45,974 bases of DNA from Actinomycetes bacterium. Its GTDB lineage: Bacteria; Actinomycetota; Thermoleophilia; Solirubrobacterales; 70-9. Location: contig JAEZIQ010000097.1 in assembly GCA_023436605.1 (NCBI GenBank), positions 1 to 45,974 on the forward strand, written 5' to 3'. The notes beneath the pieces are model-generated. The model was given only the letters and a program-made list of their open reading frames with translations. It had not been told where the DNA came from and searched no databases. This document shows, one piece after another, positions 35,335 through 43,679 of the stretch (position 1 is its first letter; the number at the start of each line of letters is the position of its first letter). The position numbers and the translations under genes were made by a program.

Positions 35335-36816
35335 ATGACCAGACAAGGAGAAACCAGGGTGGAGAGCGCCCGAAGTCGGGGCCGGATGCAAGGCCGACGG
35401 GGAATCCCGACCCGTCTTGTCGCCGTGCTGCTCGGGCTCGTTGGAGTGGCGGCGATCACGACCGCAACCGCCAACGCGGGACTGACCTACCTTCCGAAGA
35501 AGCTCGCGCTGAAGACCCACACGAAGTACGGCAGCAACTGCCTGTGGGCGCCACCCAAGGGGATGGACTACATCAACCTTCCGGGCGCGATCCCGATCCA
35601 GAAGCCGAACCTCTATCCGGACGTCGGGTCGACCTACTTCGTCGCCCAGTACAAGCTTCCGGCCGGGGCCAGCCTCACCTTCCACGGCAAGTACGGCTAC
35701 CAGCGGTACATGTCCTGGACCATGTTCGGCCGGCCCGGCGAGCTCGGTCAGATCGCCTCCGCCTACCGGCTGCGCGACGTCTGGATCAAGCCCGACAAGG
35801 GCTCCTACAACCCCTTCCAGCCGAAGGCGAAGCGTTTCGCGAAGAAACCGCGCAAGTACACGATGCACATCGTTTCCGGTCCGGTCCCGGCCAAGCCCGC
35901 GCCCAACACGCTTTACACGCAGACCACCGACCCTGATGTCCGTCTCGGGATGAGCATCCGCAACTACCTGCCCGACCGCGGACGGGACGGCACCGGGGAC
36001 GCCGGCCTGCCCACCTTCGTCCTCAATCTCGCCGATGGCACCAAACTGAAGGGCCAGGCGGCATGTGCGATGCTCGACCCGATCAAGGACCCGAGCGGCT
36101 CGACCTTCCCGGCCGGCCTGTGGAAGAGCCTGGTCGCGGCCTCGCCCGATCCGGCCAACGCTCCGGCGGTCAACCCGCCCAAATGGGAGAAGTTCTTCAA
36201 CGCTCTCTACAACGTCGCGGGCATCTTCATCGCCGACCAGGACGAGCGCGAAGCGACATATCCGCCGACCGAATCAGGGGGGTTCCAGGCCAACCCGGAC
36301 ACCAGCTACCTGCTCACTCCGATCAGTCTCAACTTCGGAAAGGTGCTCGTGATCAAGGGCAAGATGCCGACCTTCCCGAAGAGCCTCCCGGCAGCGAAGA
36401 CCTGGACTCCGAAGAGCCCCCAGGTCAGGTACTGGTCGCTCTGCAGCGGATCGTCGCCCGTGACCGGCCTCGGTTACGACTGCGTCTACGACCAGCAGGT
36501 ACCGATCAACAAGAAGCGGCAGTACACGATCGTGGTCAGCCGCAAGGCAGACAGGCCGGTCAACGCGCGCCCGCAATGCGGATACCGCTGGATTGATTTC
36601 GGGGCCGGTGAGAATTACGACGACCCGGCCGAACGCGATCACGTCGGCAACATGTACATGAGGTTCATGGCCGCCAATACCAGCTGGAAGCAGGCGCCGC
36701 AGAACGTCAAGACGCCGGGCACCGAGCAGAAAGTCATGGGTGCCTACTTCCCGACTTCGAAGTACACGACCAAAGCCAGCTTCCAGAAGCTGGGCTGCAA
36801 GAAACCCAGGAAGTAA
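35335..36816 (+). CDS. Secreted protein of unknown function, paralogue 1
   Basis: A 493-residue exported protein. A basic N terminus precedes a signal peptide (about 27-48, RLVAVLLGLVGVAAITTATA). The mature part is beta-rich and clearly homologous to the next gene: STYFVAQYKLPAGASLTFHG, RYMSWTMFG, YNPFQPKAKRFAKKPRKYTM, LADGTKLKGQAACA, VRYWSLCSG, YTIVVSRKADRP, TPGTEQKVMGAYFP. Six cysteines occupy matching positions in both paralogues (SNCLW, AACAM, SLCSG, YDCVY, PQCGY, LGCKK), suggesting disulphides. Some segments (RY-M/W-S) recall DUF1214-like proteins, but I cannot confirm membership. ATG 35335 with GAGGGGAG upstream; a later ATG (35386) is possible. Probably controlled by the divergent TetR. 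Confidence 0.8.
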   Translation: MTRQGETRVESARSRGRMQGRRGIPTRLVAVLLGLVGVAAITTATANAGLTYLPKKLALKTHTKYGSNCLWAPPKGMDYINLPGAIPIQKPNLYPDVGSTYFVAQYKLPAGASLTFHGKYGYQRYMSWTMFGRPGELGQIASAYRLRDVWIKPDKGSYNPFQPKAKRFAKKPRKYTMHIVSGPVPAKPAPNTLYTQTTDPDVRLGMSIRNYLPDRGRDGTGDAGLPTFVLNLADGTKLKGQAACAMLDPIKDPSGSTFPAGLWKSLVAASPDPANAPAVNPPKWEKFFNALYNVAGIFIADQDEREATYPPTESGGFQANPDTSYLLTPISLNFGKVLVIKGKMPTFPKSLPAAKTWTPKSPQVRYWSLCSGSSPVTGLGYDCVYDQQVPINKKRQYTIVVSRKADRPVNARPQCGYRWIDFGAGENYDDPAERDHVGNMYMRFMAANTSWKQAPQNVKTPGTEQKVMGAYFPTSKYTTKASFQKLGCKKPRK

Positions 36817-36828
36817 GGAGAAAGAATC

Positions 36829-38307
36829 GTGCGATTCCGGACGGGACTAGCCCTCGTCACGGTTGCCCTGCTCGCCGGCCTGGCGACCCTGCCGTCGATC
36901 GCCTCGGCGGGGCGCGGAGACATGGTGAACGGACGCTTCAGTACGTGCTTCTGGAACTACGGTGCGTTCGGGGTGAACGACTTCAACGTCGCCTACCCCG
37001 ACGCCGGAGCGACCTACTGGGCCGCTGGCTTCCGTCGTCCACCAGGGTCGAAGCTGACCCTGACCGGCAAGTTCCCGCACTCGCGTTACATGGCCATCCA
37101 GACCTACGACCTGCTCGGCCGAGGGGTCGATGGCCTGGCCGACTACCAGATCGACCCGGTTGCCGGGGCGGTCAACCCGTTCCGTCCGGGCGCTAACCGG
37201 AAGGCCAAGAAGCGCACCTTCAAGGTCGAGGTGATCGACGCCAAGAACCCGGGCCACACCCTTCAGGCCTTCTCCGGGGAGCGCCGACGCAACTCCATCT
37301 ACGTGATCCCGGAAAGCGGCCCGCTCACCGAGACCCAGGACGGGAAGTCGTACGAACTGAACCTGCTGATGCTGCGGGTCTACGTGCCGGACAAAGGCAG
37401 GAACCTGACCGGAGGCGTGGGTCTGCCTGAACCGACCCTGACTCTCGCCGACGGAACCGTGCTGAAAGGCCAGGCGCTCTGCGACGCGGTCGACTCCGAA
37501 TCGAAGGCGGTCGGTCACACCCGGGTCCCGGATCCGGGCGCGCTCCTGATCAGCACCGACACCTACCGTGCCCTGCGCTACCCGAACACGCTCTCCGCAC
37601 CGGTAAATGTCTTCGCCGGCCTGACCTCCGTGCCGCGGGAAATTCCGCCGGGGTTCCCGGCCGTGCGCCAAGGTGAGTGGCGGGCCCAGTACGACCGGCG
37701 TTACCTGCTCCAGATGTGGGCCGGTGATGACGCGCCCGGAGCGGTCTTCCCGCCGCCGGCCCGGGCCGCGTCGGGCGGATTCTTCCCGAACATCCACAAC
37801 GCGTATGTGCGCACCGCCCTCCATCGCCACTTCGGCAAGATCGCCGTGTTTCGGGGCAAGCTCCCAAGCTCGCCGCGGACCCTTAAGGGCAATCGCAAGA
37901 TGGGCAGCGGCCAGGTCCGCTACACCAGCTTCTGCATGAACGAAGCGCCGCAGAGCACAAAGGTCACCGACTGCACGTTCGACGAGCTGGTCCCGACCGA
38001 CCGCAAGGGGTATTACACGATCGTCGTCAGTCGGGCCGGCGACCGGCCTTCGACGGCGAAGGGCTCCTGCGGAAAGGCGTGGATCGAGTGGAGCAAGACC
38101 GGTGACGGTGATCTTGACCGGGACTTCGGCTGGTTCCAGATCAGGAACATGCTGCCGTCAAGAAAGTTCAAGAACGCGATCCAGTGGACCCAGACGCCCG
38201 GTGACGAGTCCAGGGTCATGGGCCCGTACCTGCCGAAGCTGAAGTATTTCGCCAACGCCGGGGCCTTCAGGAAGTCCGCCCTGGGAAGCTGCGCCAGGAA
38301 GCGATGA
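36829..38307 (+). CDS. Secreted protein of unknown function, paralogue 2
   Basis: 492 residues with a cleaved-type signal peptide (about 1-27, LALVTVALLAGLATLPSIAS then AG). Collinear with the preceding gene: ATYWAAGFRRPPGSKLTLTG, RYMAIQTYDL, VNPFRPGANRKAKKRTFKVE, LADGTVLKGQALCD, VRYTSFCMNE, YTIVVSRAGDRP, TPGDESRVMGPYLP. The six shared cysteines are at STCFW, ALCDA, SFCMN, TDCTF, GSCGK and GSCAR. GTG start with AAGGAG about 8 bp upstream, only 12 bp after the previous stop, so the two form an operon. The role is unknown; the pair could assemble or act on the same extracellular ligand. Confidence 0.8.
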   Translation: MRFRTGLALVTVALLAGLATLPSIASAGRGDMVNGRFSTCFWNYGAFGVNDFNVAYPDAGATYWAAGFRRPPGSKLTLTGKFPHSRYMAIQTYDLLGRGVDGLADYQIDPVAGAVNPFRPGANRKAKKRTFKVEVIDAKNPGHTLQAFSGERRRNSIYVIPESGPLTETQDGKSYELNLLMLRVYVPDKGRNLTGGVGLPEPTLTLADGTVLKGQALCDAVDSESKAVGHTRVPDPGALLISTDTYRALRYPNTLSAPVNVFAGLTSVPREIPPGFPAVRQGEWRAQYDRRYLLQMWAGDDAPGAVFPPPARAASGGFFPNIHNAYVRTALHRHFGKIAVFRGKLPSSPRTLKGNRKMGSGQVRYTSFCMNEAPQSTKVTDCTFDELVPTDRKGYYTIVVSRAGDRPSTAKGSCGKAWIEWSKTGDGDLDRDFGWFQIRNMLPSRKFKNAIQWTQTPGDESRVMGPYLPKLKYFANAGAFRKSALGSCARKR

Positions 38308-38314
38308 TCAACCG

Positions 38315-38338
38315 CCGGCCCGGCAAGACCCGGGCCGG
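38315..38338. terminator. GC-only hairpin between convergent genes
   Basis: Perfect 9-bp arms CCGGCCCGG (38315-38323) and CCGGGCCGG (38330-38338) with loop CAAGAC, between the second secreted paralogue and the APC permease stop. No T-tract, as is common in high-GC actinobacteria. Confidence 0.6.
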
Positions 38339-38341
38339 TCA

Positions 38342-39730
38342 TCAGCGGGGGTCGTGAATCGTTTTCATCTCGGAGGTGTCCATCAGTTCCTGATGGCGGC
38401 CGTGGGTGTACCAGGTGATCACCCAGAGGATGATGCCGAGGCCGAGCAGCGCGGCCGCGCGAAGGAAGGTTTCCCCATCCTTGGTGGTGAGCAGACCCAG
38501 CGAGACGATCGCCCCGATCACCGGGACCACCGTCGGGGCCCGGAAATGCTCGCCCTCGACCCGGTCCCGGCGGAGCACCAGCACGCAGACGTTGACGATC
38601 GCGAACACGATCAGGAGCAGGAGGACCGTGGTTTCGGCCAGCTGCTCCAGGCCGCCGGTTACGAGCAGCGCGCCGGCGATCAAAGTCACGAAAACGATCG
38701 CGACCCAGGGGGTCTGGCGGCCGGGCAGGATCCGGCTGAACACAGCGGGAACGATCCCTTCCCGAGACATCCCGTAAAGAAGGCGGGAAGCCATGATCAT
38801 GTTGATCAGAGCGCCATTGGCGAGCGCAAACAGGGCGATTGCCGAGAACACCTTGTCGTTGACCGCCAGCGGCCCCTGGGATGTCACTTCCAGCAGGGGA
38901 CCGTCCGAACCCGCCAGGGTGTCGGTCGGCACCACCATCGAGGCGATGACCGTCACGGCCATGTAGATGAACCCGGCCACGGCGAGACCGCCGAACAGAG
39001 CCCAGGGGTAATCGACCTTCGGCTTCCTGGCCTCTTCGGCCAGGTTGACCGAGTCCTCGAAGCCGATCAGCGCGAAGAAGGCCAGTCCGGCGCCAGCGAT
39101 CATCGCCAGGAAGGCGGAGTCGCCCGCTTTGAACTCAAAGGCGCGCCCCGGATCGCCGCCGCCGTCGCCGAGCACGGCCGCACCGATAATCACGACCAGG
39201 ACCAGGCCGGCGACTTCGATCAGGGTCAGCACGAAGTTGAACCGCATCGACTCGGTGATCCCCCGCAGGTTGATCAGACCGATCGCAGCGAGGAAGCAAA
39301 GGCCGACCACGGTCTTGTCCCAGGAGACGAAGGCGGACAGATAGTCGCCGCCGAAAGCGGTCGCGATCGTCGCGGCTGACGCCAGGCCCGAACACATCAC
39401 CGCGAAGGCAACGAGGAAGGTGAGGAAGGGACGCTTGAAGGCCTTGTTCACGTAGAGGGCGGCGCCGGCAGCCTTGGGGTACTTGGTGACCAGTTCGGCG
39501 TAGGCGAAGGCGGTGAAAACAGCCAGGGCGAGAGCGAACAGGAAAGCCGACCAGATCGCCCCGCCGGTCTTGCCACCGACCTCCCCGACCAGGGCGTAGA
39601 TGCCGGCACCGAGGATGTCGCCGACCACGAAGAAGACGAGCATGCGTCGTGAGATCGCCCGCTTCAGTGGCGTGTCTTCCTGGCTTTCGTACTCCAGCGC
39701 TGCCCTGGTCTCGGCCAACTCTCTTCGCAC
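38342..39730 (-). CDS. APC superfamily amino-acid permease
   Basis: A polytopic transporter with about twelve hydrophobic helices. The first helix carries MLVFFVVGDILGAGIYALVG, the unwound glycine motif that binds substrate in the APC fold. Further signatures are FTAFAYAELVTKYPKAAGAA (helix 2-3), FFALIGFEDSVNLAEEARKP (helix 6), and NMIMASRLLYGMSREGIVP (helix 8). It most resembles cationic or neutral amino-acid permeases of the YfnA/CAT type. The frame is open to 39865, but the extra N terminus is not conserved-looking. I give GTG 39730 (product from VRRELAETRAAL); the true start may be anywhere in 39,718-39,865. Divergent from the ABC exporter genes. Confidence 0.87.
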   Translation of the reverse strand: MRRELAETRAALEYESQEDTPLKRAISRRMLVFFVVGDILGAGIYALVGEVGGKTGGAIWSAFLFALALAVFTAFAYAELVTKYPKAAGAALYVNKAFKRPFLTFLVAFAVMCSGLASAATIATAFGGDYLSAFVSWDKTVVGLCFLAAIGLINLRGITESMRFNFVLTLIEVAGLVLVVIIGAAVLGDGGGDPGRAFEFKAGDSAFLAMIAGAGLAFFALIGFEDSVNLAEEARKPKVDYPWALFGGLAVAGFIYMAVTVIASMVVPTDTLAGSDGPLLEVTSQGPLAVNDKVFSAIALFALANGALINMIMASRLLYGMSREGIVPAVFSRILPGRQTPWVAIVFVTLIAGALLVTGGLEQLAETTVLLLLIVFAIVNVCVLVLRRDRVEGEHFRAPTVVPVIGAIVSLGLLTTKDGETFLRAAALLGLGIILWVITWYTHGRHQELMDTSEMKTIHDPR

Positions 39731-39904
39731 CTTCCTCCGGCAACGCCGGTGTCTCACCAGTACATCATCGGGCGGAGATACCCCGATCGGAGCGAGAGCA
39801 GACAGAGGGTTGTGAAAATTCAGGGCCGGGTACGATCCCCTTCCGGTGCCTTCCCTCTCCCTCAACGTGGCCGCCAGTCGACGTTCACCGCAACTCCTCG
39901 ACTG

Positions 39905-41032
39905 ATGTTTCTCGCACTCCGCGAAATGCGACGGGCCAAGGTCCGCTTCGGACTCCTGATCTCGGCGATCGGCCTGCTTGTCCTGCTGATCCTCGCCCAG
40001 CAGGCGATCCAGACCGGGCTGATCAACTCGTTCATCGGAGCGATCGAACGCCAGTCCGCCCCCGTCCTCGTCTACAGCGTCGACGGCCAGCGAACCCTTC
40101 AGGGCAGCATCATCACCCCGCCGCTCGAAAAGGAGATTCGGTCGACCGAAGGGATCGCCAAGTCCGGGTGGATCGGGCAGGGCACCTTTACCGTGCGGGT
40201 GAACGACGAAACCGAGGACTCCGACGCGGCGATCATCGGTTACACCGACCCCGAGCTCGGTGCCCCGGACGAGGTGGCGTCGGGTCGTTTGCCGGACGGA
40301 CCGGGCGAAGGGGTGGGCTCGGACAACGACTTCGAGATCGGCGACCGGGTCAGGGTTCTGGGACCGGAAGGTCAGGCCGGCGGTGAGGCGATCGAGATCG
40401 TCGGTCTCGCCGACAACGCACAGCTGCAGGTCACTCCGACCGTTTTCGCCGAGTGGCCGGATTACGTGAAGGCGGTCAAGTCGTCCAATCCTGACGCGAC
40501 CGGGGTCCTGCCGAGCGCGATCGGGGTCGCCCCCGTCAAAGGTCTCGACGCCGCCACCCTCGCGGAACGGATCAATGATTCTTCGCCTGAAGCGGATGCT
40601 CTGACCAGAGAATCCGCGGCCGAAAAGACCCCCGGAGTCGGTGAGGTCCGCCAGTCGTTCGGGGTGATCTTCCTCCTGTTTGGGCTGGTCGTGCCGTTGG
40701 TTACCGGGCTCTTCTTCCTGATCATCACGCTCCAGAAATCCGCTTCACTCACTTTGCTCAGGGCTGTCGGTGCGCAGTCCGGTGTGCTGGTGCGCTCGCT
40801 CATGTTCCAGGTGGTGCTGGTCATCGGTGGCGGACTCCTGATCGGGATCGCCCTCTACACCCCGCTCTCACAGGCCAGCCTCGGTGACGTTGCGCTCAGC
40901 TTCGACCTGAGCGCCGTGCTGACCTGGTCGGCGATCCTGCTTGTGCTCGGTCTTCTCAGTGCGCTCGTCGCTGCCCGCCGGGTGCTGGCGATCGATCCGA
41001 TTGAAGCGACCACCGGGGAGGGCGGACGATGA
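39905..41032 (+). CDS. ABC transporter permease, FtsX/MacB type (first subunit)
   Basis: 375 residues. Topology typical of FtsX/LolE/MacB permeases: one N-terminal helix (about 14-36, FGLLISAIGLLVLLILAQQA), a large extracytoplasmic domain (about 37-245), and three C-terminal helices (about 250-375) ending IDPIEATTGEGG. ATG 39905 matches the family start (MFLALREMRRAKVRFG). Its stop overlaps the start of the second permease by 4 bases (ATGA). With the next two genes it makes a heteromeric exporter or mechanotransmission complex. No membrane-fusion protein is adjacent. Confidence 0.87.
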   Translation: MFLALREMRRAKVRFGLLISAIGLLVLLILAQQAIQTGLINSFIGAIERQSAPVLVYSVDGQRTLQGSIITPPLEKEIRSTEGIAKSGWIGQGTFTVRVNDETEDSDAAIIGYTDPELGAPDEVASGRLPDGPGEGVGSDNDFEIGDRVRVLGPEGQAGGEAIEIVGLADNAQLQVTPTVFAEWPDYVKAVKSSNPDATGVLPSAIGVAPVKGLDAATLAERINDSSPEADALTRESAAEKTPGVGEVRQSFGVIFLLFGLVVPLVTGLFFLIITLQKSASLTLLRAVGAQSGVLVRSLMFQVVLVIGGGLLIGIALYTPLSQASLGDVALSFDLSAVLTWSAILLVLGLLSALVAARRVLAIDPIEATTGEGGR

Positions 41033-42144
41033 GCCTCGCCCTGAAGGAACTCCGCCGTCGTCCCGGCCGCTTCGGTGTCGCCACCGTGATCCTCACCCTG
41101 ATCGCGATCCTGCTGATGTTCCTCGGCGGCCTGCTCGACGGGCTGACCGCCGGCAACACGGGCGCGATCCGGGCGCAGCAGGCCGACCTGATCGTTTACT
41201 CGGCCAACTCGCAGGATTCGCTGGTCCGAAGCCAGATCAGCGAACGTGAGCGGCGTGAGGTCGAGTCCGTGGACGGGGTCGAGGAGGTTGGCGGTCTGGG
41301 CAGCGTCCAGCTCGGTGGCCGGATCGAGGGGAAGGGGCCCCGCGACCTCGTGCCGATCGTGCTCTTCGGCTACCAGTCGGCCTCCGCCGGCCTCCCCGCG
41401 CCATCGACCCGGGAAGGTGAGGCCTGGGCCGACGACACGCTGAAGGCCGAGGGGGTCGAGGAAGGCGAGGTGATCCGGATCGGTCCCTCGCGCAGTCCGG
41501 TCAAGGTGATCGGTTTCGTAAATGACACCCGCTACGCCGGCCAGAGCACCCTTTGGGCCTCGCTCGATACCTGGCGGCAGGTCCAGAACCGGAACCGGCC
41601 CGACGCGACGGTCGCCGCGGGAACGACCCAGGCCCTGGTTGTCCAGGCACCCGGTGTGAGTCCGGGCGAGCTCGCGACCCGGATCGACGAGGCGACCGGC
41701 GGCGAGACTTCAAGCCTGACCGAGGACGAGGCGATCGACGCGCTGCCCGGGGTCGCCGCCCAGGAGCGGGTCTTCAACCAGATCATCGGCCTCACCGTGC
41801 TGATCGCGATCATCGTCGTGGCCCTCTTCTTCGCGCTGATCACGGTCGAGCGGATCGGCCTCTACGGTGTCCTGAAGGCCCTGGGGGCGGGGTCCGGCCG
41901 GCTGTTCGCCGGGGTGCTCCTGCAGGCGGTGATCGTCACCCTGATCGCATCGCTGATCGGAGCGGCGGCCGCCCTCGCACTGGCCGCGGTGATCCCCGAC
42001 GGATCGATCCCCTTCATCGCCACCGGGAGCCGGATCATCGGCAGCACGTTCTTCCTGCTGTTCGCGGCGGTGGTCGGCTGTGCTTTCTCCCTGCGACGGG
42101 TGCTCAAGGTCGATCCCGCCCAGGCGATCGGCGGTGGCCAGTGA
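41029..42144 (+). CDS. ABC transporter permease, FtsX/MacB type (second subunit)
   Basis: 371 residues and the same topology as its partner: helix at about 14-36, an extracytoplasmic domain containing VDGVEEVGGLGSVQLGGRIE, and three C-terminal helices ending LKVDPAQAIGGGQ. ATG start overlapping the preceding stop (ATGA), so stoichiometric synthesis is expected. The paired permeases imply a heterodimer, like LolC/LolE. The cargo is unknown. Confidence 0.87.
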   Translation: MSLALKELRRRPGRFGVATVILTLIAILLMFLGGLLDGLTAGNTGAIRAQQADLIVYSANSQDSLVRSQISERERREVESVDGVEEVGGLGSVQLGGRIEGKGPRDLVPIVLFGYQSASAGLPAPSTREGEAWADDTLKAEGVEEGEVIRIGPSRSPVKVIGFVNDTRYAGQSTLWASLDTWRQVQNRNRPDATVAAGTTQALVVQAPGVSPGELATRIDEATGGETSSLTEDEAIDALPGVAAQERVFNQIIGLTVLIAIIVVALFFALITVERIGLYGVLKALGAGSGRLFAGVLLQAVIVTLIASLIGAAAALALAAVIPDGSIPFIATGSRIIGSTFFLLFAAVVGCAFSLRRVLKVDPAQAIGGGQ

Positions 42145-42173
42145 CAAGTTTTGACCGACAATCCGGAGGAACG

Positions 42174-42863
42174 ATGACCGACACCAGCACCACCCCGGCC
42201 CTCGAGATGGAGGCCGTACGCAAGGTCTACGAGGTCGCCGACGAAGAGGTAGTGGCGCTCGACCACGCCGACCTGACCGTAGGCTCGGACGAGATCATTG
42301 CCCTGGTCGGTCCTTCCGGGTCAGGCAAGACGACGCTCTGCTCGATCGCCGGTGGGATCCTCTCGCCGACCGAAGGAAAAGTCGTGGTCGGTGGCAGGGA
42401 CATCTCGGACTACTCGGCCAGGCAATTGACCGAATTCCGCCGGGACTCGGTCGGTTTCGTGTTCCAGACCGTCAACCTGATCCCCTTCCTCACTGCCCGG
42501 GAGAACCTGCTGGTGGTCGACGAGATCAGCTCCCGCAACCGCAAGCGAGCCAGCGCCCGGGCCGACCAGCTGCTCGAAGAGCTCGGACTGGCCGACCGGG
42601 CCAGCAACCTTCCGTCACAGCTTTCCGGTGGCCAGAAGCAGCGGGTTGCGATCGGCCGTTCGCTCATGAACGAGCCGTCCCTGGTTCTCTTCGACGAGCC
42701 CACCTCGGCCCTCGACACGAAACTGGGCGAACAGATGGTCGAGCTGATCCGGGAGGAGATGAAGTCCCGTGGAACCGCGGCGATCATCGTCACTCACGAC
42801 GACCGGATCACCAAGTTTGCCGACCGCACCGTGCACATCACGGACGGTCGCCTCGAAGCCTGA
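42174..42863 (+). CDS. ABC transporter ATP-binding protein (MacB/LolD type)
   Basis: 229 residues. Walker A GPSGSGKTTL (about 46), Q-loop within FVFQTVNLIPFLTARENL, signature LSGGQKQRVAIGRSL, Walker B LVLFDEPTSALD, and H-loop VTHDDR. The Q-loop region NLIPFLTARENLL is typical of the MacB/LolD/FtsE exporter subgroup. ATG with GGAGGAACG just upstream, 29 bp after the second permease, completing a three-gene operon. Confidence 0.95.
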   Translation: MTDTSTTPALEMEAVRKVYEVADEEVVALDHADLTVGSDEIIALVGPSGSGKTTLCSIAGGILSPTEGKVVVGGRDISDYSARQLTEFRRDSVGFVFQTVNLIPFLTARENLLVVDEISSRNRKRASARADQLLEELGLADRASNLPSQLSGGQKQRVAIGRSLMNEPSLVLFDEPTSALDTKLGEQMVELIREEMKSRGTAAIIVTHDDRITKFADRTVHITDGRLEA

Positions 42864-42881
42864 CTCCGGTCCGGTGGCGCG

Positions 42882-43661
42882 CTAGCCGACTCCCTGCAGC
42901 AGAGACCCGATCAGGTAGGCGACGGCGGCGGCGGATCCTCCGAGCGCCAGGGTCATGCCACCACCCTTCCACCAGGCCTGGCCAACCACCTTGGCCTTGG
43001 CGACCCCGACCCCGCCGAAGCCGAGGCCGGTCAGGATCCCGCTGATCAGGAACGGGTGCTCGAACAGCCCTTCGGATAGCAGGTTGAGGAGAAACGGGAT
43101 CAACGGGAGGGACCCGATCAGGACGAAGGCCGTGAAAGTCGCGAGCGCCGCCTTGCCCGGCGATTCGAGGTCAGTTCCGTAACCGAGCTCTTCGCTCATC
43201 ATCGTGTCGACCCAGCGGTCCTCGTCGGCGGTGATCACCGCCACGACCCGTTCGAGGTCCTCGCCCTCGAACCCCTTCTGCCGATAGATCTGCCGGATCT
43301 CGTCCCTTTCGCCATCCGGTACTTCCTTGATGTGCTGCCTCTCGGTGAGGCGCGCGAGCTTTCGTTCGTCCCGTTCTGCGCGGATTCCGAGGTAGTTGCT
43401 GACCGCCATGCTGAAGCCGTCGGCAAAGAGATTTGCCAGGCCCATGATCACCACGACGGAATCGCCAAGGCTGGCGCCGGCGGCGCCCGCCACGATCGCG
43501 AAAGTCGTGACGGCCCCGTCGATCGCGCCATAGATGAAGTCCCGCAGGTAGCTGGTGCGGGGCGGCTCGCCGATGCGTTTACGGACCGCCTCCGGGCTGT
43601 GCTCGAGTTCGAGCAGGCGCCTGCGGTTCTCCAACCGACGGTCGATCGAGCGACTGATCAC
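42882..43661 (-). CDS. VIT1/CCC1-family transporter
   Basis: A 259-residue membrane protein of the vacuolar-iron-transporter-like family, which moves Fe2+ or Mn2+ by proton exchange in characterised members. YLRDFIYGAIDGAVTTFAIV forms the first helix with the conserved DG..T.F, then NLFADGFSMAVSNYLG, followed by the cytoplasmic metal-binding region ERDEIRQIYRQKGFEGEDLE (Glu-rich), and three further helices. Likely exports or sequesters divalent iron or manganese. It lies 18 bp downstream of the M28 peptidase gene on the same strand. Confidence 0.9.
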   Translation of the reverse strand: MISRSIDRRLENRRRLLELEHSPEAVRKRIGEPPRTSYLRDFIYGAIDGAVTTFAIVAGAAGASLGDSVVVIMGLANLFADGFSMAVSNYLGIRAERDERKLARLTERQHIKEVPDGERDEIRQIYRQKGFEGEDLERVVAVITADEDRWVDTMMSEELGYGTDLESPGKAALATFTAFVLIGSLPLIPFLLNLLSEGLFEHPFLISGILTGLGFGGVGVAKAKVVGQAWWKGGGMTLALGGSAAAVAYLIGSLLQGVG

Positions 43662-43679
43662 GGATCCAAGTATCCCCGG

